The notes: generated by a model from the letters alone, not told the origin. Numbered from the stretch's first letter, positions 23,385 through 32,586 are shown. The stretch: DNA of 64,000 nt from Saccharopolyspora gloriosae (GCF_014203325.1 NZ_JACHIV010000001.1:2977501-3041500); one strand, 5' to 3'. Numbers and translations: made by a program.

Positions 23385-25175
23385 CTAGCGGGGAGGCGGC
23401 CACGTGCCGCACGGCCAGGTGCCGTCCCAGCCGCTGTTGCCGGCGCCGAGGCGAACGTCGAACGCGCCCGCCTCCGGGCAGTTGTACACACCGGCCGCGC
23501 CCACCGACTCCGCGACGACGTCGCGCAACTCCGCCGAACCCGCCGTCTCGGCCTGCACGACCACGGTTCCCACTCCGCGCAGCTGCGCGCCGTCCACGGT
23601 GACGCCGCGGACCTCGTGGCCCTGTCCGCCGCCGGAGACGAACTCGAACACCCCGTACGGGCTGTCGACGGCCGTGGTGGCGGTGATCCGCACGTCGGCG
23701 TCGATCGGCGAGTCGAACGCGTCCACCCGCAACGCCCCCATCGGGTGCTGCCAGTTCGGGTTCATCGCACCCGTGCGCACCAGCTCGTTGCCCTCGACGG
23801 TGATCGTGCCCCGCAGCGGGAAGAACGGTTCCCCGAACGCCTGGTTCGAGATCGCGATCCCGCTGCCCAGCGCGTTGGTGTCGGCCACCAGGTTCTCGCG
23901 CACCACGAGGTCGGTGCCGCCGTAGAGCGCGATGCCGTTGGCCAGGTTCGGCGCCACCACCGTGTTCCCGGTGAACTCGCTGCCGCTGTTGGGCGCGTTG
24001 AGCGACCACATCGCCAGCGCGTCGTCACCGGTGTTGCGCAGGAAGTTGCCGCGCACCCGCACCCGGTTCGCCGACCCGTTGAGGTTGAGCCCGTCGGCGG
24101 TGGTGTCCAGGATCCGGTTGCCCTCGACCAGCAGGTCGTCGTTGACGCCGGTCAGCCACAACCCGACCTTCAAGTGCTGCAACCACAACCCGCTGACCTC
24201 CGACCCGGCGCCGAGGCTGCCGGTGACGAAGTTGTCCGGCGCGTCGTCGACGCGGTCGGTGACCTCGCCGATCACCGCGAAGTCCCGCAGCCGGACGCCG
24301 CCGACCGCCTCGGTCTGGTCGATCAGGTGCGAGCTCAGCAGCACCGACCGCCACGGCCCGGCACCGGTGATCGCGACCTGGTCCACCGGCAGCGGCGAGT
24401 CGACGCGGAACCGGCCCTCCGGCACCCACACCTCGCCGCCCGCGGCCTTGGCCTGCTCGATGGCGGCGGTGAACGCCTGCGCCGAATCCGCGGCACCCGT
24501 GGGATCGGCGCCGGCGTCGAGCACCGACACCGCGCCCTCCGGTGCCGGCGGGGCGGGCGCGACCTGCTCGAAGTCGGCGACGTCGACGGTGTACGACGAC
24601 ACCGACTCCGGTTCCAGCCGCACCACGTCCCCGGCGTGCACGTCCCGGCCCAGCAGCAGCCTCGCGTGGTCGAACAGGTGGTGGGTCTCGGAGCCGACGA
24701 TGCCGGGGGTGTCGAGGTAGGAGTACTCGCTGGTGACCTCCAGCGCGTGCTCCAGCCGCTGCCCGTTGACCGACACCGCCACCGAACCGCTCGTCCCGTC
24801 GGGCACGTTGCCCGACACCGTGACCGCGTTCGCGTCCGCGCCGACGGTGAACTCCACGTATTGACCGGGCCCGTGCAAGGTCACCGCGCGCCGCCCCGAC
24901 GCCTCCGAGGCGAGGCTGCCCTGGGTGAGGTCGGGGCCGATCGCGGTGCCGTTGGTGGCGGCGTCCTCGGCCTCCATCGACACGAACGGCGTCTGCGCGC
25001 CCGCGCGCGGCGCCGCCGCGGCCGGGGTGGTCGGCGCCGGTCGCGGCGCGGCGGACGGTTTCGCGGGAACGGTGAACGCGACGGTGCCGGCGACGACGAT
25101 CGTCGCCGCGGCCACCGCGGTGCAGCGGCACCACAACGGATCGCGAGCGGGGGAGGGCAAGTCGGGGCTTCGCAC
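23385..25175 (-). CDS. secreted CBM35-type / right-handed beta-helix protein (GH87-like)
   Basis: 596 aa. A short cytoplasmic lead is followed by a signal-anchor or signal peptide (about 19-38) and a Pro/Ala linker. A carbohydrate-binding module begins VSMEAEDAATNGTAIG and includes GPGQYVEFTVGADANAVTV. After LDAGADPTGAADSAQAF, a typical start of pectate-lyase-like folds, the rest is a parallel beta-helix with repeated N-x-I/V turns such as VEGNRILDTTADGLNLNGSA and NTGDDALAMWS. The order matches bacterial alpha-1,3-glucanase/mycodextranase-like proteins. An extracellular glycan-active enzyme is likely; the substrate is not shown. GTG at 25175 has AAGGA 6 bases upstream. Two C-terminal Cys may form a disulfide. 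Confidence 0.82.
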   Translation of the reverse strand: MRSPDLPSPARDPLWCRCTAVAAATIVVAGTVAFTVPAKPSAAPRPAPTTPAAAAPRAGAQTPFVSMEAEDAATNGTAIGPDLTQGSLASEASGRRAVTLHGPGQYVEFTVGADANAVTVSGNVPDGTSGSVAVSVNGQRLEHALEVTSEYSYLDTPGIVGSETHHLFDHARLLLGRDVHAGDVVRLEPESVSSYTVDVADFEQVAPAPPAPEGAVSVLDAGADPTGAADSAQAFTAAIEQAKAAGGEVWVPEGRFRVDSPLPVDQVAITGAGPWRSVLLSSHLIDQTEAVGGVRLRDFAVIGEVTDRVDDAPDNFVTGSLGAGSEVSGLWLQHLKVGLWLTGVNDDLLVEGNRILDTTADGLNLNGSANRVRVRGNFLRNTGDDALAMWSLNAPNSGSEFTGNTVVAPNLANGIALYGGTDLVVRENLVADTNALGSGIAISNQAFGEPFFPLRGTITVEGNELVRTGAMNPNWQHPMGALRVDAFDSPIDADVRITATTAVDSPYGVFEFVSGGGQGHEVRGVTVDGAQLRGVGTVVVQAETAGSAELRDVVAESVGAAGVYNCPEAGAFDVRLGAGNSGWDGTWPCGTWPPPR

Positions 25176-25392
25176 AGCACTTCCTTCACGTCGGAGCGGG
25201 CGGGGCCGGGCGGCGAAATGCCGCTCACCAGCCTGAAAGCGCTCACACGGTAGGGCCGGGCCGGCCCCGCGCCACCCCGATGGCAAGATCACGACAGGCC
25301 GGGCTGCTCCACGCGCAGCAGTACCCCCCGCACGGCCCGCCGCCGTCCGCCGCAGGTGCCGCCGACCCGCCCGCACCCACTTGGCGGCACGG

Positions 25393-26175
25393 TCACGCCG
25401 GCGCGTGGTGCACGACGTCGGCGCCCATCGCAACCGGCCAGTGCTCGGCGCGCGACCGCACCTCCGCCGCCCGCGACCGCAGCCCGTCGGCCTCGGCGTC
25501 GTCGGCGGCGCGCCCGGCCTGGCGTTCCAGGAATCCGGCGAAGTCGTGCTGCTGATCGCGGTGCCAGCCCGTCTGGTCCTCGTGCAGCAGCGCCAGCGGA
25601 CGGGTGCCGACCTCGGCCGGGTAGGTCTTGGCCAACCGCCACGCCAGCCGCGCGCACGCCAGCGCGTCGGCGGCCGAGTCGTGCGCGGCGTCGAGGCGCA
25701 CCCGGTAGTGCTCGCACAACGCGCCCAAGGTGCGCTTGCCCTTGCGGTAGCGGTCCAGGCGCTTGTCCAGGCACCGCGGATCCACCACCGGCCCGGTCAG
25801 CGCCAGTTCGCGGCCGTGGTGGCGCCGCAGCTCGCTGGTCAGCAGCGACAGGTCGAACGGCGCGTTGAACACGCACAGCGGGGCCGACGCGTTCCACGCC
25901 GAGGTGAGCGCCTCGGTGATCTCGGCGGTCACCTCCGCGGCGTCGCGGCCGTGCTCGCGGGCGTGCTCGGTGCTGATCCCGTGGACCTCGGCGGCCTCGG
26001 CGGGGATCTCCACTCCGGGATCGGCCAGCCACGTGCGCACCTGCGGCGCCGCACCCGGCTGGATCGAGATCAAGGTGCCGGTGACGATGCGGTCGGTCTC
26101 GGTGTCGGTGCCGGTGGTTTCCAGGTCGAAGGCCAGCAGCGGCCCATCGGCCCAGGACGACGCGGAGTTGCTCAT
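25393..26175 (-). CDS. 3-prime-5-prime exonuclease, DnaQ/DEDD type
   Basis: A 260-aa stand-alone exonuclease domain. ExoI motif LLAFDLETTGTDTETDR, ExoII motif CVFNAPFDLSLL, and ExoIII HDSAADALACARLAW give the DEDDh metal ligands and catalytic His. The last 70 residues (HEDQTGWHRDQQHDFAGF) are characteristic of actinobacterial DnaQ-like proteins that are not polymerase III epsilon. ATG at 26175 fits the family start. Likely roles are DNA repair or RNA/DNA end trimming. Confidence 0.87.
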   Translation of the reverse strand: MSNSASSWADGPLLAFDLETTGTDTETDRIVTGTLISIQPGAAPQVRTWLADPGVEIPAEAAEVHGISTEHAREHGRDAAEVTAEITEALTSAWNASAPLCVFNAPFDLSLLTSELRRHHGRELALTGPVVDPRCLDKRLDRYRKGKRTLGALCEHYRVRLDAAHDSAADALACARLAWRLAKTYPAEVGTRPLALLHEDQTGWHRDQQHDFAGFLERQAGRAADDAEADGLRSRAAEVRSRAEHWPVAMGADVVHHAPA

Positions 26176-26306
26176 GATCGAACCGTATCGAGATCCACCG
26201 ACGCGTCCACCCGCCGCGCCAGGCGGCGCCCGATCGGTGCGGTTCCCGGGCCGCTCGTGGCTAGAGTCGATCGTGCACCCGGCGCACCGCGAAGGAGATA
26301 CGCATC

Positions 26307-27740
26307 GTGACCGACCCGCTCGCCACCACCACGTCCGGACGGGTCCGCGGTCGTCACCGCGGCGGGATCGCGCGGTTCGACGCCGTGCCCTACGCGGCCG
26401 CGCCCGTCGGGGACCTGCGCTTCGCCGCACCGCGCCCGGCACCTGCCTGGGACGGGGTGCGCGACGCCACGAATCCGGGGCCGATCGCGCCGCAAGCGGT
26501 CGGTGCCGACCTGCCCGACCTCGACACCGCAGTACTGCGCGGACCGGACTGGGACGGCGGGCAGGACTACCTGACCGTCGACGTCAGCACCCCCGACCCC
26601 GGCGGTGGAGGGCTGCCGGTGCTGGTGTTCGTGCACGGCGGCGCGTTCGTCAGCGGCACCGGGTCGGCGCCCCTCTACGACGGCACCTCCTTCGCGCGTT
26701 CCGGGGCGGTGCTGGTGACCGTCAACTACCGGCTCGGCGCGGAAGGGTTCGCGCCCATCGGGGTGACCAACGCGGGCCTGCGCGACCAGCTCGCCGCGCT
26801 GCGCTGGGTGCGGGACAACGCCGCCGCGTTCGGCGGCGACCCCGGCAACGTCACCGTCTTCGGCCAGTCCTCCGGGGCGATGAGCATCGCCGACCTGCTC
26901 GGGTCCCCGCTGTCGGCGGGCCTGGTGGACCGGGCGATCGTGCAGAGCGGGCACACCGGCATGACCCGCGTCCCCGCGGCGGGCCGGCGCCTGACCGACG
27001 CGCTCGCGACCGCGCTGTCGATCCCCGCCACCGTCGACGCGTTCCGCGGCGTCGCCCCCGAGCGGCTGCTGGCCGCCCAGACGGCGCTGTCGGCACCCGG
27101 CCAAGGCCCCGACCTGCGCGATGAGCACGGCCACGACCCGAGCTTCGGGCTCAGCGCCTTCCTGCCCGTGCACGGCGACGACGTGCTGCCGGTCCCGCCC
27201 GGCGAGGCGATCGCCGCGGGCGGTGCGAGCGGGGTGGACCTGCTGGTGAGCACCTGCCGCGACGAGATGTCGCTGTACCTGGCCCCGACGGGCGCCGTCG
27301 ACGCCCTCACCGACGAGCAGGCCGTGGCCACGCTCGCCGCGTCCCACCCGGACCCGGCCGAGGCCCTCAAGCCTTACGGGCTGGGGGAGCGGCCCGCGGG
27401 CACGGTCCTCACCGAAGCGCTCACCGACCTGGTGTTCCGGCTGCCCGCGCGGGAATTCGCGGCGAGCCACCGCGATGCGGGTGGGCGCACCCACGTCGCG
27501 GAGTTCACGTGGCGCTCGCTCCGGTTCGACGGCCGCCTCGGCGCGTGCCACGGACTGGAACTGCCGTTCGTGTTCCACAACCTCGACGTCGCCACCGGCC
27601 CGCGCGGCCTGCTCGGCGAGGCGCCGGACGTGGAGCTCGCCGACGTGCTGCACCGGGCGTGGGTGTCGTTCGCGGCCACCGGCGATCCCGGCTGGCCGGA
27701 TCACCACGACGACCACGTGTTCCTCGCCGGACCCGCCTGA
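26307..27740 (+). CDS. type B carboxylesterase
   Basis: A 477-aa alpha/beta-hydrolase of the carboxylesterase/para-nitrobenzyl esterase family. Oxyanion-hole VFVHGGAFVSGTGS is at about 108-120; the nucleophile elbow is VTVFGQSSGAMS with S188, where most family members have GESAG; CRDEMSLYLAP and ACHGLELPFVFHNLD supply the acid and His. Cytoplasmic, no signal peptide. GTG at 26307 is preceded by AAGGAGA. Stands alone, divergent from the exonuclease. Confidence 0.9.
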   Translation: MTDPLATTTSGRVRGRHRGGIARFDAVPYAAAPVGDLRFAAPRPAPAWDGVRDATNPGPIAPQAVGADLPDLDTAVLRGPDWDGGQDYLTVDVSTPDPGGGGLPVLVFVHGGAFVSGTGSAPLYDGTSFARSGAVLVTVNYRLGAEGFAPIGVTNAGLRDQLAALRWVRDNAAAFGGDPGNVTVFGQSSGAMSIADLLGSPLSAGLVDRAIVQSGHTGMTRVPAAGRRLTDALATALSIPATVDAFRGVAPERLLAAQTALSAPGQGPDLRDEHGHDPSFGLSAFLPVHGDDVLPVPPGEAIAAGGASGVDLLVSTCRDEMSLYLAPTGAVDALTDEQAVATLAASHPDPAEALKPYGLGERPAGTVLTEALTDLVFRLPAREFAASHRDAGGRTHVAEFTWRSLRFDGRLGACHGLELPFVFHNLDVATGPRGLLGEAPDVELADVLHRAWVSFAATGDPGWPDHHDDHVFLAGPA

Positions 27741-27786
27741 GCGCGCTCGCCCCTGGTGCCGGAGGCCGGCACCAGGGGCGGAGCCG

Positions 27787-28521
27787 CTACTGGGCGCTGG
27801 CCGCGGGGCGCACCACGATCTCGTTGACGTCGACCTCCGCGGGCCGGGTCACGGCGAACGCGATGGCGTCGGCGATCGCCTCCGCCGGGATCGCCACCGC
27901 CCGGTAGGCCTTCATGTCCTCGCGGGCGCGCGGATCGGAGAGGGACTCGGCGAGCTCGGATTCGGTGACGCCGGGGGAGACGACGGTGACCCTGACGTCA
28001 CCCGACGATTCCTGGCGCAGCCCCTCGGACACCGCGCGCACGGCGAACTTCGTGGCGCTGTAGACCGCGGAGGTCGGCACCACCTCGTAGGCGCCGACCG
28101 AGGCGACGTTGACGAACTGCCCGCCGCCCTGGGTGCGCATGATCGGCAGCGCGGCGGCGATGCCGTGCAGCACGCCGCGCAGGTTGACGTCGATCATCCG
28201 ATCCCATTCGTCGATGCGGAGCTCGTGCAACGGCGACAGCGGCATCACCCCCGCGTTGTTGACCACCACGTCCACCCGGCCGTAGCTGTCCCGTGCCGCG
28301 GCTGCGAACGCCCGCACGTCGGCGGCGTCGGTGACGTCGAGCCGCCGGAACGCCGCCGTGCCACCGGAGGCGGTGATCTGCGCGGTCAGCGCTTCGAGCC
28401 GGTCGGTGCGCCGGGCCCCGAGGAACACGTGGTGCCCGTCGGCGGCGAGGCGCCGCGCGGTGGCCTCGCCGATGCCGCTGCTCGCGCCGGTGACCGCGAC
28501 GACCTTCGGTGCCCCCGTCAT
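27787..28521 (-). CDS. SDR family NAD(P)-dependent oxidoreductase
   Basis: A 244-aa classical short-chain dehydrogenase: VVAVTGASSGIGEATARRL (cofactor), VVVNNAGVMPLSPL, catalytic Ser in VNVASVGAYEV, and YSATKFAVRAVSEGL with the Tyr/Lys pair. It resembles YdfG/clavaldehyde-type SDRs. Its ATG overlaps the stop of the Atu4866-like gene by four bases, and a divergent MmyB-type regulator is at 28914, an arrangement seen repeatedly around stress-linked oxidoreductases. Confidence 0.9.
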   Translation of the reverse strand: MTGAPKVVAVTGASSGIGEATARRLAADGHHVFLGARRTDRLEALTAQITASGGTAAFRRLDVTDAADVRAFAAAARDSYGRVDVVVNNAGVMPLSPLHELRIDEWDRMIDVNLRGVLHGIAAALPIMRTQGGGQFVNVASVGAYEVVPTSAVYSATKFAVRAVSEGLRQESSGDVRVTVVSPGVTESELAESLSDPRAREDMKAYRAVAIPAEAIADAIAFAVTRPAEVDVNEIVVRPAASAQ

Positions 28522-28781
28522 GCCCGCTCCTCCCGGTGCAGCACGAGGTGCTCGTGGTGGAGCACGCCGTCGCGGAGGTCGCCGGTGGCGGTGAACCCGG
28601 TGTCGTCGACGTAGTCGAGGTGGTTCCCGGTCACGGTGTAGCGGCCGGTGTAGGCGCTGCGCCGCGCCCCGCGCGCCTCGTCGTAACGCCCGTCGGCGCG
28701 CAATTCCTGCCGGATGTGGCCGTCGGCGGTGACCCAGGTGCCCACCACGTCGGCGTTCGGCTGATCTGCCGTTGTGCTCAT
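28518..28781 (-). CDS. Atu4866-like small protein
   Basis: An 87-aa beta-barrel-type protein. VVGTWVTADGHIRQELRADG, YDEARGARRSAYTGRYTVTG and HLDYVDDTGFTATGDL match the Agrobacterium Atu4866 domain, whose structure is known but whose function is not. Translationally coupled to the downstream SDR gene. It probably serves the same pathway. Confidence 0.82.
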   Translation of the reverse strand: MSTTADQPNADVVGTWVTADGHIRQELRADGRYDEARGARRSAYTGRYTVTGNHLDYVDDTGFTATGDLRDGVLHHEHLVLHREERA

Positions 28782-28913
28782 CGTTTCGTCCTCGATCGCT
28801 GTGACTGCGTCGAGTTCGAGCTTCGGCGACCGGCGCCGCACCCGGCAGGACTCGCTGTGACGGGGTGCGCCGCACCCACCCTGCGCTGGCGGCGCCGACC
28901 TAGGCTGAGGGAC

Positions 28914-29741
28914 ATGAGCAGTGGTGAGCTGGGCGCTTTCCTGCGGGCCCGCCGCGCACAGCGGTCCCCTGATGACGCGGGCGTGCTGCACGCCGGGCGG
29001 CGCAAGGTCACCGGCCTGCGCCGCGAAGAGGTCGCGGTGCTCGCCGGGGTCAACGCCGACTACTACGCGCGGCTGGAGCAGGGCCGCGAAACCCACCCGT
29101 CGGCCCAGGTCTGCGACGCGCTGTGCCGCGCGCTGGACCTCGACGCCGACGCCCGCGACCACCTGCACCGGCTCGCCGGAACCGCCCCGGCGGGCACTCC
29201 CGACCCGGCACCGACGACCGTGAGCCCGCAGCTGCGGCAACTCATGGACGCCTCCCCGCACACCCCGGCGCTCGTGCTGGACCGGACGCTGGACGTGCTG
29301 GCCACCAACGCGCTCGCCGATGCCCTGTTCTCCCCGTTCGAGCGCGTCGACAACCTCGCGCGGATGACCTTCCTCGATCCCGCCGGGCGCCGCTTCTACG
29401 CGCGGTGGGACTGGACCGCGCAAGTCGTCGTGGCCAACCTGCGGATCGCGGAGGGCTACGCGGACCCGGCGCTACCGGACCTGGTCGCCGAGCTCAGCGC
29501 CGCCAGCGAACGGTTCCGCGCCCTGTGGGGGTCGCATTCGGTGCGCGGCAAAACCGGGGACCCCAAGCACCTGCACCACCCCGACGTCGGCCCGCTCACG
29601 CTGACCTACCAGGCGTTCGACGTGCGCAGCGCCCCCGGCCAGCAGCTGATCCTCTACCACGCGGAACCCGGCACCCCCAGCGCGCAGGCGTTGGCGCTGC
29701 TCACCAGCCTCCACGCGCCGACCCGCGAGCCGCACCGGTGA
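28914..29741 (+). CDS. XRE family regulator with MmyB-like ligand domain
   Basis: A 275-aa regulator. N-terminal helix-turn-helix: RKVTGLRREEVAVLAGVNAD followed by YYARLEQGRETHPSAQVCDA. The C-terminal MmyB-type domain (about 105-265, with LDVLATNALADALF and KHLHHPDVGPLTLTYQAFD) is known to bind fatty acids in relatives. Divergent from the Atu4866-SDR operon, which it likely controls. A paralogue lies at 39701. Confidence 0.9.
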   Translation: MSSGELGAFLRARRAQRSPDDAGVLHAGRRKVTGLRREEVAVLAGVNADYYARLEQGRETHPSAQVCDALCRALDLDADARDHLHRLAGTAPAGTPDPAPTTVSPQLRQLMDASPHTPALVLDRTLDVLATNALADALFSPFERVDNLARMTFLDPAGRRFYARWDWTAQVVVANLRIAEGYADPALPDLVAELSAASERFRALWGSHSVRGKTGDPKHLHHPDVGPLTLTYQAFDVRSAPGQQLILYHAEPGTPSAQALALLTSLHAPTREPHR

Positions 29742-29748
29742 GCTCGGG

Positions 29749-30072
29749 TCAGGAGGACCTCGGCGGGACGAGCCGGTCGCCGTCGTCGACGAGGTCCTGG
29801 TACTGCGGGTGCTTGCCGATGTAGGCGGCGGTGTACTCGCACAGCGGCGTGACCAGCGCCCCCTCGGCGCGCACCGCGTCGAGCGCCCCGGCGGTGAGCC
29901 GCCCCGCCCAGCCCTGGCCCTGGTGGGCGTCGTCGACCTCGGTGTGGGTGATCACCACCCGCCCCGGGCTCCGCCGGTACTCGGCGAATCCGGCGAGCAC
30001 GCCGTCGACGGTGATCTCGAAGCGGCTGCGGTCGGGCCGGTCGGTGACCCGCGCTGCGGACTGATCGCTCAT
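29749..30072 (-). CDS. GNAT-related N-acetyltransferase, YidJ/YjdJ type
   Basis: A 107-aa minimal GCN5-like protein. AGFAEYRRSPGRVVITHTEV, then DDAHQGQGWAGRLTAGALDA with the Q/R-x-x-G-x-G/A acetyl-CoA loop, then PLCEYTAAYIGKHPQYQDLV, which is the distinctive end of this subgroup. Substrate unknown. Convergent with the XRE gene (7 bases between stops). Confidence 0.87.
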   Translation of the reverse strand: MSDQSAARVTDRPDRSRFEITVDGVLAGFAEYRRSPGRVVITHTEVDDAHQGQGWAGRLTAGALDAVRAEGALVTPLCEYTAAYIGKHPQYQDLVDDGDRLVPPRSS

Positions 30073-30245
30073 CCCGCCCTTCTACCAGCACCCGCCCCGC
30101 ACCGGAAGATCTCCGCCTCCGGTGAACGGCGAGGCCCGGAGTTCTCGCCGGGAGCGAGGCGCGCCGCAACGATCTGGGTAGGGGCGCCCGGCGCTACGAC
30201 CCGCCCGTGCCCGGAGCAGCGGAGTGGCTCCTCGCCACGTCGATC

Positions 30246-30740
30246 ATGACGGCGCGGCTCCGGCTCGAACTGCTGCGGGTGGAGCACGCGCGCGAAGCCG
30301 CGCCGGTCTTCGACGACGTGCGGCCGCACGAGTGGATCGGGGGCACGCCGTGCACGCCCGCCGAGCTGGCGGCCCGGTACCGGCGGCAAGCGGTCGGCTC
30401 GTCCTCGGACGGCACGCGGGGCTGGTTGAACCGGATGCTGCGGCGACGATCGGACGGGCGGCTGCTCGGCACCGTCCAGGCCACCCTGTCCCGGCCGCCC
30501 CGAGGGATCACCGCGGAGCTCGCCCGGGTCGTCGGACATGATCACCAGGGTGACGGCTACGGGCGTGAGGGCGCGCGAGCGATGGTGGAGTGGCTGGGCG
30601 CGCACGGCGTCGTCGAGCTCACCGCGCACGTTCATCCGCGAAACGAAGCGTCGAACGCCATCCGCGGGCGGTGGGGTTGAACGCGACGAATACGGTCTCC
30701 GATGGCGAAGTCCGCTGGCGGTCGGCCGGCGCCTCGCCGA
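30246..30740 (+). pseudogene. GNAT acetyltransferase with frameshift near the 3-prime end
   Basis: The first frame begins MTARLRLELLRVEHAREA and runs through the acetyl-CoA-binding part, VVGHDHQGDGYGREGARAMV, to HVHPRNEASNAI, then ends abruptly in RGRWG and stop at 30680. The expected continuation is found in another frame: AVGLNATNTVSDGEVRWR at about 30665-30720, which is how relatives end. A single missing base near 30660-30668 explains it. No proper stop follows in that frame before the isochorismatase-fold gene, so the 3-prime end looks degraded. A sequencing error remains possible. An alternative GTG start is at 30207. Confidence 0.7.
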
Positions 30741-30815
30741 TGATCCACCGGCCGACCGCGGCGGGTGCTCGAGGTTCGGGCCGGTGCACGACGATCACAT
30801 CCCTGGAGGAACCCC

Positions 30816-31397
30816 ATGCCCGTCAGCACGATCGATCCGCGCGCGGCGCTGGTGCTCGTCGACCTGCAGAGCGGCATCACCGGCGCGCCCGGCACGCCCC
30901 GCTCCACCGATGAGGTCGTGACCCGCTCGGCGGAACTGGCCGAGGCGTTCCGCGGCCACGGCCTCCTGGTCGTGCTCGTGCGGGTCAGCTTCGCCGCCGA
31001 CGGTGCCGACGCCGCACCGGGCCGCACCGACGCCCCCGGACGCTCCGGGACGCCGCCCGAAGGGTGGGACGTGATCGTCGACGAACTCGCCGGGCACCCC
31101 GAGGACGTCGTCGTGACCAAGCGCAACTGGGGCGCGTTCCACGGCACCGACCTCGACGTGCAGCTGCGGCGGCGCGGCATCACCCAGGTCGTGCTCGGCG
31201 GCATCGCCACCAGCCTCGGCGTGGAATCCACCGCCCGCGCCGCCCACGAGCACGGCTACCACGTCACCCTCGCCACCGACGCCATGACCGACCTCGACGC
31301 CGACGCGCACCGCAACAGCATCGAGCGGATCTTCCCGCGCCTCGGCGAGAGCGGCACCACCGCGCAGATCCTGGACGTGCTCGCCGACACCCGCTGA
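30816..31397 (+). CDS. isochorismatase-family (cysteine-hydrolase fold) protein
   Basis: 193 aa. ALVLVDLQSGITG carries the catalytic Asp and VVTKRNWGAFHGTDLD the Lys. The segment where amidohydrolase members have the nucleophilic Cys reads GGIATSLGVESTARAAHEHG, with Gly in that place, so this belongs to the Cys-less subgroup and should not act as a thiol hydrolase. GGAGGA lies 5 bases before ATG 30816. Its 5-prime end abuts the degraded GNAT gene. Confidence 0.85.
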   Translation: MPVSTIDPRAALVLVDLQSGITGAPGTPRSTDEVVTRSAELAEAFRGHGLLVVLVRVSFAADGADAAPGRTDAPGRSGTPPEGWDVIVDELAGHPEDVVVTKRNWGAFHGTDLDVQLRRRGITQVVLGGIATSLGVESTARAAHEHGYHVTLATDAMTDLDADAHRNSIERIFPRLGESGTTAQILDVLADTR

Positions 31398-31414
31398 CGC
31401 GCCGGGGGAGGGGA

Positions 31415-32095
31415 TCACCGCTGCGCGAGGGCGGCGATGAGGCTGCGGCCCGCGTCGCGCACGTGGTCCTCGGCGGCCTGCTCCAACGAGTCGTGCCCGG
31501 CGCGCAGCAACCGCACCAGCTCGCGGTGCTCGGCGACGACGATCTCGCGGTACTGCTCGTCGCCGAGCCGCACGCGGGTGAGCTGGAACAGGTAGATCTG
31601 CGACCGGATCGCCTGCCACGCCGCCAGCAACCGCTGATTGCCCGCCAAGCGGTAGATCCGGTCGTGGAAGTCGATGTCCAGCGCCAGCAGGCGTCCCACC
31701 TCGGCGCCCGCGGTGAGTTCGGCGGCGATGACGTCGACCTGGGCGTCGAGTTCGGCGCAGTCGTCGGCGGTGGCGCGGCCCGAGGCCGAGCGCACCGCGA
31801 GCCGTTCCAGCGCGGCCCGCAACGCGTAGACCTCCTCGGCGTCGGCCGCGGTGACCTCGATGACCTTGGTGCCGCGGTGCCAGCCGCTGCGCACCAGCCC
31901 TTCCCGGGCCAGCACCGCGAGCCCTTCGCGCACCGCGCCCCGGCTGATGTCCAGCGATGACGCCAGCTCCACCTCGCGCAGCGGGTCGCCCGGCGCGACC
32001 ACTCCGGCGAAGATCGCCTCCCGGACGCGGTCGGCGGCCTCGTCGGCCAGGCCGCGGCGCTGCGCGGTGCGGATCGAACCCAACGACGATTCCAT
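31415..32095 (-). CDS. GntR/FadR family transcriptional regulator (FCD domain)
   Basis: A 226-aa regulator: winged helix-turn-helix with GDPLREVELASSLDISRGAV and REGLAVLAREGLVRSG, then an FCD ligand domain with DIDFHDRIYRLAGNQRL and VAEHRELVRLLRAGH, the conserved metal-binding Asp and His. Convergent with the isochorismatase-fold gene and divergent from the VOC-SDR operon, which is its most likely target. AT-rich TGTTGACATC is just upstream of its start. Confidence 0.88.
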   Translation of the reverse strand: MESSLGSIRTAQRRGLADEAADRVREAIFAGVVAPGDPLREVELASSLDISRGAVREGLAVLAREGLVRSGWHRGTKVIEVTAADAEEVYALRAALERLAVRSASGRATADDCAELDAQVDVIAAELTAGAEVGRLLALDIDFHDRIYRLAGNQRLLAAWQAIRSQIYLFQLTRVRLGDEQYREIVVAEHRELVRLLRAGHDSLEQAAEDHVRDAGRSLIAALAQR

Positions 32096-32160
32096 GTTCG
32101 AATGTTGACATCAGGACATGGTCGGGTCAAGGTGGCGGTAGTCCAGCGAACGGAGTCGCC

Positions 32161-32586
32161 ATGACCTCGACCCGCCCCGCCTTCCACCTCGCCATCCCGG
32201 TCGACGACCTCGACCGCGCCCGCGCCTTCTACGGCGACGTCCTCGGCCTCGACCGAGGACGCAGCGCGGACGCGTGGGTGGATTGGAACTTCCACGGGCA
32301 CCAGCTCGTCACCCACGTCGTCGACGGCCACCGCGGCGCCACCGGGCACAACCCCGTCGACGGCCACGACGTACCGGTCCCGCACTTCGGGCTGCTGCTG
32401 GCCACCGAGGACTTCCACGTGCTCGCCGACCGGCTGCGCGCCGCGGGCACCGAGTTCGTCATCGAGCCCTACCTGCGCTTCGCCGGGCAACCGGGCGAGC
32501 AGTGGACGATGTTCCTGCTCGACCCCGCGGGCAACGCGCTGGAGTTCAAGGCGTTCCGCGACGAAGCGCAGGTGTTCGCCCGGTGA
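32161..32586 (+). CDS. VOC family protein (glyoxalase/bleomycin-resistance fold)
   Basis: 141 aa. FHLAIPVDDLDRARAFYGDV at the N-terminus, a DWNFHGHQLVTHVV strand, HFGLLLATEDFHVLADRL, and the C-terminal FLLDPAGNALEFKAFRD with the metal-ligand Glu. This is a dimeric vicinal-oxygen-chelate fold; similar proteins are annotated as dioxygenase-like or glyoxalase-like, substrate open. GGAG lies 6 bases before ATG 32161. Its stop overlaps the SDR start. Confidence 0.88.
   Translation: MTSTRPAFHLAIPVDDLDRARAFYGDVLGLDRGRSADAWVDWNFHGHQLVTHVVDGHRGATGHNPVDGHDVPVPHFGLLLATEDFHVLADRLRAAGTEFVIEPYLRFAGQPGEQWTMFLLDPAGNALEFKAFRDEAQVFAR

Noticed and set aside
32090-32110. TTCGAATGTTGAC resembling a tRNA T-arm
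   Set aside because: No flanking stems or anticodon arm; it is the GntR promoter region.
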